A DNA stretch of 5,372 nucleotides from JAHEJB01 sp041748175. GTDB lineage: Bacteria; Bacteroidota; Rhodothermia; Rhodothermales; Rubricoccaceae. This document shows positions 1 to 4,207 of this stretch, piece after piece; position 1 is the stretch's first letter; the number at the start of each line of letters is the position of its first letter. Position numbers and translations under genes: made by a program. The stretch covers positions 1 through 5,372 of the forward strand of contig JBGTDU010000103.1 in the NCBI GenBank assembly GCA_041748175.1. The letters run 5' to 3'. The notes beneath the pieces were generated by a model. It was not told where the DNA came from. It saw only the letters and a program-made list of their open reading frames with translations, and ran no database searches.

Positions 1-1
1 A

Positions 2-133
2 CACGACCTGGAGAAGTGGTGGCGAGCACGCTTCTCGGGTCTTTTATCGACTTTACACTCCTACGCCGGAAAATTCACCCGCAGCTACAGAAAGACCAAC
101 TTTGCCGTCCTACCACTGATCGAGGCTTATTAG
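2..133 (+). CDS. Possible 3' end of an unrecognised gene (partial)
   Basis: The reading frame beginning at base 2 is open from the window edge to a TAG at 131-133, giving 43 residues rich in aromatic and basic residues (it begins HDLEKWWRARF and ends FAVLPLIEAY). I do not recognise the family. The other two plus frames are also open across most of this stretch, so frame choice is not strongly supported; this frame is preferred because its product has a balanced, protein-like composition. The minus strand is closed by many stops here. If real, the gene converges on the minus-strand genes to its right, and its stop lies 62 bases before the relic sorting tail. No terminator with a T-tract follows it. 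Confidence 0.35.
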   Translation, partial: HDLEKWWRARFSGLLSTLHSYAGKFTRSYRKTNFAVLPLIEAY

Positions 134-192
134 TCGGCCCCCAGGCTCTTCATCCCGCTACGCGGAATTCAGCATGATCGCGCGTTAGCGCG

Positions 193-270
193 TGATCACT
201 TCAACAGCGTCAGCCTTTGCGTTTGCGCGAAGCCGGTGCCCGCCGTGAAGCGTGCGAAGTACACCCCGCT
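193..270 (-). repeat. Sorting-tail direct repeat, copy 1
   Basis: This segment pairs with 1423-1500 in the same orientation. The similarity begins a few bases past the stop codons (TGATCACTT here against TGATTATTT there) and ends at the Ser codon of SGVYFARF. The two copies bracket the PEP-mutase-like gene. The divergence, about a fifth of positions, says the duplication is not recent or that the copies came from two paralogous secreted-protein genes. Confidence 0.65.
196..270 (-). pseudogene. Relic C-terminal sorting tail of a secreted protein
   Basis: Read on the minus strand, bases 270-199 encode SGVYFARFTAGTGFAQTQRL followed by TLLK and a TGA at 198-196. This matches the last 24 residues of the large secreted protein ending at 1426 at 20 of 24 positions, and about 56 of 72 bases are identical. 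Upstream of base 270 the match breaks down: the frame runs into the end of the neighbouring PEP-mutase-like gene in another frame, with no propeller, Ig or YPNPFNP segment. It is therefore a stranded 3' fragment of a type IX-like (FlgD-Ig/Por-sorting type) tail rather than a working gene. Weak similarity with small indels may continue to about 290. It probably has no function; its interest is as a footprint of gene duplication or deletion. Confidence 0.75.
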
Positions 271-298
271 TCCATGGGCAAGAATCCGAGCATTCTTT

Positions 299-1117
299 CT
301 ATTCCCCACGATGCGCTTGGAACAGAGCATCAACGTTCGGCAAGCCCTCGAACCGGGAGAACGTTCCCTCGTCCTTGATTTCCTTCGCGGCGTTAAGGAA
401 CCCAGCCCATGCGACGCGGGCAAGCGTCCCCCCCACACTGATCCGCCGCACACCGAGAGAGGTCGCTTCCAGAACCGTCATGAAGGGACTATTGATCAGC
501 AAGTTCACCGGCTTTGGGGCCACCGCGGCGATGATCGAAGAGACGTGCTCAATGGATTGAATCCGCGGGGCGTACAGGCAGTCGGCGCCGACGTCGGCGT
601 ACGCGCGCAGCCTTTTGATCGTCTCCTTGATGTCGGGACGCCCACAAACAAAACCCTCGGAGCGAGCGGTGAGCACGATGCCAGTCCCACTTTCATCGAT
701 CGCGCAGCGTGCGGCTTGAATCCTCTCGACGGCGAGTTCCAATTCATAGAGGGGGTGCGCCGCGTCGCCCGTTGAGTCTTCGATAGAGAGCCCGGCGATG
801 CCCGTCGCTGCGGCGAGCTTCACGTTCGCGGCAACGTCGTCGGGCTCGACTGCGAAACCGCCCTCGAAGTCCGCGTTGACAGGAATCTGTACTGCAGTGG
901 CGATTGCACGAAGATGCTGGAGCGCCTCGTCGCGGGTGATCTGGTTGTCAGCGCGCCCGAACGTCCATGCGAAACCAGCACTTGTGGTTGCAAGCGCCTT
1001 GAAGCCGAGCTCCTCCAGCACGATAGCGCTTCCGGCATCCCAGGGATTGGGCATCACGAAACATCCGGATGCGTGCAGGCGGTGAAATAACTCGGTACGT
1101 GCAGTGGATTGGATCAC
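299..1117 (-). CDS. Isocitrate lyase/PEP mutase superfamily enzyme
   Basis: This 272-residue protein is a single (beta/alpha)8-barrel of the isocitrate lyase/phosphoenolpyruvate mutase superfamily, soluble and cytoplasmic. Members make or break C-C or P-C bonds next to a carboxylate with Mg2+; the exact substrate cannot be read from the sequence. Visible motifs, in order: PNPWDAGSA (23-31), ATTSAGFA (43-50), the metal-loop equivalent NADFEGGF (81-88), SIEDS (111-115, with the conserved Glu) and LTARSEGF (149-156). The isocitrate lyase catalytic KKCGH motif is absent, so it is not a glyoxylate-cycle isocitrate lyase. Its pattern fits the broad group usually labelled 'isocitrate lyase/phosphoenolpyruvate mutase family protein', in which Asn stands for the first Asp of the DxD metal loop. 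The GTG start at 1117 was chosen because about eight residues before ELFHRLH is normal for the family; an ATG at 1168 (17 codons longer) and a TTG at 1219 are alternatives, and none has a clear ribosome binding site. No phosphonate genes are nearby. Confidence 0.9.
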   Translation of the reverse strand: MIQSTARTELFHRLHASGCFVMPNPWDAGSAIVLEELGFKALATTSAGFAWTFGRADNQITRDEALQHLRAIATAVQIPVNADFEGGFAVEPDDVAANVKLAAATGIAGLSIEDSTGDAAHPLYELELAVERIQAARCAIDESGTGIVLTARSEGFVCGRPDIKETIKRLRAYADVGADCLYAPRIQSIEHVSSIIAAVAPKPVNLLINSPFMTVLEATSLGVRRISVGGTLARVAWAGFLNAAKEIKDEGTFSRFEGLPNVDALFQAHRGE

Positions 1118-1425
1118 GAACGATAGGGAGGAATCACAAACGCAAGCTACCCTGCAGATTTCTGGCATTTCGCATTCATGACCGTCCAAACAAGGCAGTG
1201 TGTCGAACCTGGCGTCCAACGCCTGGAATGTGCCCTTTCCAAACGAAACAACCGAAGGCGTTCATTCCCGAGGTAGGACGCCTTGAACTGGGTGGTTAGA
1301 AATAGGAGGGTTAGTCTTGGCAGTTGACGGACTGAATCAGTTCTGGATCTCCACGCCGTCTTTCGCGAATGGGCGGTCTCGGAAATCCGCGACCGCCCTC
1401 CAGTCAGGAAGCACTCTCCTTTTGA
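1118..1425. other. Intergenic region with small inverted repeats
   Basis: This 308-base stretch separates the end of the propeller gene from the PEP-mutase-like gene. If that gene starts at the alternative ATG at 1168, its left 51 bases are coding. It holds a hairpin at 1371-1398 (listed separately) and three short inverted repeats: GGCGT/ACGCC at 1211-1223, AAGGCGT/ACGCCTT at 1255-1284 and ACTGA-A-TCAGT at 1331-1341. I found no convincing sigma-70 promoter for the leftward gene and no protein-like frame. The promoter of the PEP-mutase-like gene, if it has its own, should lie here. Confidence 0.6.
1371..1398 (-). terminator. Terminator-like hairpin after the propeller gene
   Basis: GGGCGGTC at 1371-1378 pairs perfectly with GACCGCCC at 1391-1398. 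After one mismatch, three more pairs close an AAAT loop. It lies 27 bases beyond the stop codon of the leftward propeller gene, where a transcript end is expected. No T-run follows on the minus strand, so it is not a textbook intrinsic terminator; it could also act as a 3'-end stabilising stem. Confidence 0.45.
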
Positions 1426-1500
1426 TTATTTCAATAGCGTCAGCCGGTGGGTTTGGGCAAAACTATTTCCCGCCGTAAACCGAGCGAAGTACACGCCGCT
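1423..1500 (-). repeat. Sorting-tail direct repeat, copy 2
   Basis: This is the 3' end of the propeller gene, encoding SGVYFARFTAGNSFAQTHRL-TLLK and its TAA stop. It is the intact partner of the relic at 193-270, in the same orientation, with the PEP-mutase-like gene between the two copies. Confidence 0.65.
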
Positions 1501-3459
1501 CGGCAAGTTCGACGCATCGAACGTCACTTCGTGGCGGCCAGCTTCAATCCGTCCGTCAACTAGCCGGGCGACTTCGCGGCCAACCGCGTCGTAAACAATC
1601 AGCCTTGCGATGGCCGACTCAGGTAGGTCGAAGCTGAGCGTTGCCGATGGGTTGAACGGGTTCGGATAGGCGGCGTTCAGGGCGAACGCCTCCGGTAAAC
1701 CAACACGCGATTGAGGTTCGCCAACGACCTCCTCCGAGGTCCACTCGGCAACGGTCACTCCGGTCAGACCCGACGGTGCCGCAGACTTCGTCCACGTGAA
1801 GCTGTCGCTTGCTTCCGAAACGTCGAACGTGCCGACGTGACACGTGTGTGTGTAGGTATTGGGTGGGGCGCCTGGCGGTACGCCAACCCGGTACGTGCGG
1901 GTCAGGCTTGCGCCTCCTGAAAGCTCACGACTCGGCCCGTACGGCCCATTTGTAATGGCCGTGCCGGGCCCGTCGATCGTGGACCAGAGATCAAAGGTTA
2001 TCGAGGAGCCGCCGATGTTTGTGATGGCAAACTCAAAGAAATAGCTGCCACCACCCGGTGGAATGCTAATGGGGGGGTTCACCGGTGTGCAGGCAAGCTC
2101 CAGCGGAGCGGGCGGGCCGAAATCAAACACATATGCAGCACCAGCGACGTTACGCTCGCCATAAGCTCCGACAAGGGCTCGGTCGCCGGATATCGAGACC
2201 GAGATGCCGAAGTCGTCGTCGCCGGCAGCATCACTCGCCGTGAACTTGGTCATCTCGTTGCAGGTGGCCCCGCACGTGGTTAGGTCAAATGCGTATGCCG
2301 ATCCGGAACTCGAGCCGCCGTCATCGTCACCCCAGGCCCCGACGAGAGCCCAGTCACCCGAGATCGAAACCGAGGAGCCGAAAATGTCACCGCTTGCGGC
2401 ATCGCTCGCCGTGAGCTTGGTCACCTCGTTGCACGTTGCCCCGCATGTCGCGAGATCGAATACGTACGCCGAACCCGAACTGCCACCTCCGTCGTCGTCA
2501 AACTCGGACGACACAAGAGCCCTATCGCCAGAAACCGATACCGAGCCACCCAATCGATCCAGCGTTACAGCATCACTCGCGGTCAGTTTGGATACTTCGT
2601 TGCATGTGACCGCGCACGTGCTGAGGTCAAATACGTAAGCCGATCCGGAACTGGTGCCACCGTCATCGTCACCCCAGGCCCCGACGAGGCCCATGTCGCC
2701 AGAAACCGATACCGAGACGCCGAATTCGTCGCCTCCAGCAGCATCGCTAGCCGTGAGCTTCGACACTTCGTCGCACGCGCTTCCGCACGTTGTAAGGTCG
2801 AATACATACGCCGATCCGGAGCCGGTCCCAGCGTCGTCGTCATATTCGGCGCCAACGAGGGCCCGGTTGCCGGAAACCGATACCGAGATGCCGAACTCAT
2901 CGCCCGGGGCGGCATCACTGGCGGTGAGCTTGGAAACCTCGTGGCATGTGGCCGCGCACAAGCTGAGGTCGAATACGTAAGCTGAACCCGAGGCGGCACC
3001 TGCGTCATCGTCATGTCTGGAGCCGACTAGCGCCGTGTCGCCCGAAACCGACACCGAAAAACCGAAACCGTCATTCACGGCGGCATCACTCGCCGTCAGC
3101 TTGGAGGTTTCGATCCAGTCCGTGCCGTCGAAATCGAAAACGTAAGCCGACCCCGAGCCGTCTCCAGCATCGTCATCACCATGGGCTCCGACGAGAGCTC
3201 GATCTCCCGAGAGCGATACCGAGTAGCCCAAGCGGTCGTACCCCCGACGATCACTTGCCGTGAGCTTGAAGTCCTCGGTTATCGCGGCGGCCACGGCGCT
3301 ACCGAGGTCGGCGTATCGTGGGGCGTCGGTCTGCGGGACCTGGGAGATGGCGGTTTCAACCGCATCCACAAGCCTTGAAGGTGAGTTGCCCTGCGCAGTA
3401 ACAGCGGGGCAGGAGGCAAAGATCATAAATGCTAACAGGGTGTGGAAAGTCGGTTTCAT
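1426..3459 (-). CDS. Secreted seven-bladed FG-GAP beta-propeller protein with C-terminal sorting tail
   Basis: This 677-residue protein is predicted to be exported and displayed or released. Residues 1-22 look like a signal peptide (Lys2, a hydrophobic core, and an AVTA|QG cleavage site). Seven FG-GAP repeats fill 65-448, enough for a closed integrin-alpha-like propeller; each has KLTASDAA, an FG.SVSVSGD.ALVGA core, an acidic DDD.G loop that could bind Ca2+, and SGSAYVFD. An Ig-like domain follows at about 452-558 (LACTPVNPPISIPPGGGS ... DSFTWTK), then a linker and a FlgD-Ig/type IX-like sorting tail at 594-677 (YPNPFNP, VYDAVGREVARL, SGVYFARF, RLTLLK). Five central blades each carry a CxxxC pair, which is unusual. 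The ATG at 3459 was chosen because it opens the signal peptide; the frame runs 29 codons further upstream, but that extension is not signal-like. Cys17 (FASC) is a poor lipobox, so a lipoprotein is less likely. The role is unknown; propellers of this type usually bind proteins or carbohydrates at the surface. Confidence 0.92.
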   Translation of the reverse strand: MKPTFHTLLAFMIFASCPAVTAQGNSPSRLVDAVETAISQVPQTDAPRYADLGSAVAAAITEDFKLTASDRRGYDRLGYSVSLSGDRALVGAHGDDDAGDGSGSAYVFDFDGTDWIETSKLTASDAAVNDGFGFSVSVSGDTALVGSRHDDDAGAASGSAYVFDLSLCAATCHEVSKLTASDAAPGDEFGISVSVSGNRALVGAEYDDDAGTGSGSAYVFDLTTCGSACDEVSKLTASDAAGGDEFGVSVSVSGDMGLVGAWGDDDGGTSSGSAYVFDLSTCAVTCNEVSKLTASDAVTLDRLGGSVSVSGDRALVSSEFDDDGGGSSGSAYVFDLATCGATCNEVTKLTASDAASGDIFGSSVSISGDWALVGAWGDDDGGSSSGSAYAFDLTTCGATCNEMTKFTASDAAGDDDFGISVSISGDRALVGAYGERNVAGAAYVFDFGPPAPLELACTPVNPPISIPPGGGSYFFEFAITNIGGSSITFDLWSTIDGPGTAITNGPYGPSRELSGGASLTRTYRVGVPPGAPPNTYTHTCHVGTFDVSEASDSFTWTKSAAPSGLTGVTVAEWTSEEVVGEPQSRVGLPEAFALNAAYPNPFNPSATLSFDLPESAIARLIVYDAVGREVARLVDGRIEAGRHEVTFDASNLPSGVYFARFTAGNSFAQTHRLTLLK
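2116..3267 (-). repeat. In-gene tandem array of seven FG-GAP units, period 171 bp
   Basis: Unit boundaries taken at the K(L/F)TASD start are 3267-3103, 3102-2932, 2931-2761, 2760-2590, 2589-2419, 2418-2248 and 2247-2116. The five central units are each exactly 57 codons; the first is 55 and the last is cut to 44. Similarity is visible in the DNA as well as in the protein. The central units end in a Cys-x-x-x-Cys segment (for example TCGATCNEVT) that the outer two lack. Exact unit lengths and residual DNA identity suggest expansion by tandem duplication. Confidence 0.9.
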
Positions 3460-3617
3460 GGAAATCTCGGATAAATGGACGCACAAGTTGGAAGGGTACC
3501 TCGGCGGGGTGCCCGCATAACGTACAACAGCCCAAGTGATGAACACGCACTATTTCCAAGTTTTGAGAGCGCGGTCGTACCGCCCGGCGCATCCCGGAGT
3601 CCTGCACAGGGAATGTC

Positions 3618-3651
3618 GAGAGGAGCGGCAGATCGCTCTGCCGCCCCTCTC
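3618..3651 (-). terminator. 15-bp hairpin ending the arsR/Cys-peptide unit
   Basis: Bases 3618-3632 and 3637-3651 form a continuous 15-pair stem. On the minus strand all pairs are Watson-Crick except one G-U wobble, and the loop is GCGA, a stable GNRA tetraloop; on the plus strand the same position would be an A-C mismatch. This favours function in a leftward transcript. It starts 19 bases past the stop of the Cys-rich peptide. No U-tract follows, so it may terminate weakly, depend on Rho, or protect the mRNA 3' end. Confidence 0.6.
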
Positions 3652-3670
3652 ACTTCTTGCTGGCCCGGCG

Positions 3671-3745
3671 TTAATCGCCGCAGCATCCGCCGCCGCAGTC
3701 CGGGCAGGAACAGCCGCAGCATTTGCAGTTTGCTTGCGCGTTCAT
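3671..3745 (-). CDS. 24-residue Cys-rich, metallothionein-like peptide
   Basis: An ATG at 3745-3743 opens a 24-codon frame ending in TAA at 3673-3671. The product has eight Cys (7, 9, 10, 12, 14, 17, 21, 22), five Gly, one Lys, two Asp and no His; the core is NCKCCGCSCPDCGGGCC. A GAGGT sequence at 3755-3751 sits five bases before the ATG. The frame begins 28 bp after the stop of the ArsR-family repressor on the same strand, with no terminator between them, and is followed by a strong hairpin, so the two are probably co-transcribed. The CxC and CC arrangement suggests thiolate binding of a soft metal or metalloid such as As(III), Cd(II), Cu(I) or Zn(II). It is shorter than described bacterial SmtA/BmtA metallothioneins (around 50 residues or more) and lacks their His residues, so I cannot assign it to that family. 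Function is inferred from composition and neighbourhood only. A chance ORF is possible, but the Cys density and ribosome binding site argue against it. Confidence 0.7.
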   Translation of the reverse strand: MNAQANCKCCGCSCPDCGGGCCGD

Positions 3746-3750
3746 GATGA

Positions 3751-3755
3751 ACCTC
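3751..3755 (-). promoter_or_regulatory. Ribosome binding site of the Cys-rich peptide
   Basis: On the minus strand GAGGT lies five bases upstream of the ATG at 3745. This is the clearest Shine-Dalgarno match in the window; the arsR-like gene before it and the propeller gene after it have weak ones. It is a main argument that the very short frame is translated. Confidence 0.6.
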
Positions 3756-3773
3756 ACAGGTTGGATGGATGGA

Positions 3774-4106
3774 TCAGCTACAACACGCGCATGAGCAGTT
3801 GAGCCCGCTAAAAAGCCCTTCAAACACCTCGTGGAGGCGATTCAGAGCGCTTCGATTCGGACAGTAGCACACGCGCGGCCCATCGCTGTGCCCCTCGATT
3901 AGACCAACGTCTTTCAGCGCTTTGAGGTGCTGGGAGACGGTGGCCTGGGCGAGAGGCAACTCCTCCACGATCTCGCCGCACAGACACGTCTGCCGCTCGG
4001 CTAGGGTTTGGAGGATGGCGATGCGAGCAGGGTGCCCGAGGGCTTTCGCCCACGCCGCCAACTGGATGGTTTCCGAGGTGAAGGCCTCGGCGGTTGTTGT
4101 AGCCAT
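3774..4106 (-). CDS. arsR: ArsR/SmtB-family metal(loid)-sensing repressor with Cys-rich tail
   Basis: This 110-residue winged-helix protein is a dimeric cytoplasmic repressor that would release DNA on binding a soft metal or metalloid. Visible parts: GHPARIAIL (24-32), then TCLCGEIV at 40-47 with a CxC pair (Cys41, Cys43) placed as in the arsenic-sensing CVC site of ArsR; the recognition region AQATVSQHLKALKDVGLI (53-70); a wing with VCYC (Cys80, Cys82); and a tail NCSCACCS with four more Cys (104, 106, 108, 109). The SmtB-type C-terminal-helix His/Asp/Glu zinc site is not evident, so As(III)/Sb(III) or another thiophilic ion is the best guess. The ATG at 4106 was chosen over the in-frame ATG at 4151 because a promoter and a palindromic operator occupy the intervening bases. 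It is probably autoregulated and co-transcribed with the Cys-rich peptide. No arsenic pump or reductase gene is inside the window. Confidence 0.93.
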   Translation of the reverse strand: MATTTAEAFTSETIQLAAWAKALGHPARIAILQTLAERQTCLCGEIVEELPLAQATVSQHLKALKDVGLIEGHSDGPRVCYCPNRSALNRLHEVFEGLFSGLNCSCACCS

Positions 4107-4113
4107 GATTTCT

Positions 4114-4136
4114 ATCGTAGATCGACGATATACGAT
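4114..4136 (-). promoter_or_regulatory. Palindromic operator of the ArsR-family repressor
   Basis: This 23-base sequence is symmetric about base 4125, with 10 of 11 position pairs complementary: half-sites ATCGTA and TACGAT on the outside, ATCG and CGAT inside. It overlaps the last two bases of the -10 element and runs to eight bases before the ATG of the repressor gene, where bound dimer would block transcription initiation. ArsR/SmtB repressors bind imperfect inverted repeats of about this size in their own promoters. Binding is inferred. Confidence 0.75.
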
Positions 4137-4164
4137 GATACGAATCAACATCCAGGCTTGTCAA
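4135..4164 (-). promoter_or_regulatory. Sigma-70-type promoter of the arsR-like unit
   Basis: On the minus strand a perfect TTGACA (-35) at 4164-4159 is followed by an 18-base spacer and TATCAT (-10, five of six consensus bases) at 4140-4135. Transcription would begin near 4128, inside the operator, leaving a leader of roughly 22 bases before the ATG at 4106. The promoter lies in the gap after the NamZ gene, so the unit has its own start of transcription. Confidence 0.7.
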
Positions 4165-4179
4165 GGCACCCGCAAAGGA

Positions 4180-4204
4180 GGCGGTTCTTGGAGCCCCGAC
4201 CGCC
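4180..4204 (-). terminator. Weak hairpin after the NamZ-type gene
   Basis: GGCGGT and ACCGCC form a six-pair stem with a 13-base loop, three bases past the stop codon of the leftward muramidase gene. On the minus strand it is followed by TCCTTT, a poor T-tract. It could partly insulate the downstream arsR-like promoter from read-through; the stem is short and the call is tentative. Confidence 0.3.
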
Positions 4205-4207
4205 GAG

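Noticed and set aside
175..198. Imperfect inverted repeat (TGATC, GCGC / GCGC, GATCA) at the end of the relic tail, as a terminator
   Set aside because: It needs a two-base bulge, overlaps the relic stop codon, and has no T-tract on either strand; it may be chance in a sequence rich in GATC and CGCG.
236..775. A 179-codon plus-strand open frame opposite the PEP-mutase-like gene
   Set aside because: It is antisense to a clear enzyme gene, and its product has no family-like motif.
1331..1341. ACTGA-A-TCAGT palindrome as an operator
   Set aside because: It is only five pairs, with no promoter elements beside it and no regulator that would use it.
2204..2980. Long plus-strand open frames opposite the propeller gene with repeated Pro/Ser-rich products
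   Set aside because: They are antisense shadows of the 171-bp repeats: their own repeats have exactly the same period, and they lack starts with ribosome binding sites or any recognisable domain.
3571..3583. GCGGT-CGT-ACCGC inverted repeat upstream of the propeller gene as a regulatory site
   Set aside because: It is a five-pair stem in a GC-rich stretch, with no recognisable -10/-35 nearby; too little support.
4107..4151. Fifteen-codon N-terminal extension of the ArsR-like protein from the ATG at 4151
   Set aside because: The extension would place the -10 box and the palindromic operator inside the coding region; the shorter start at 4106 fits the family length.
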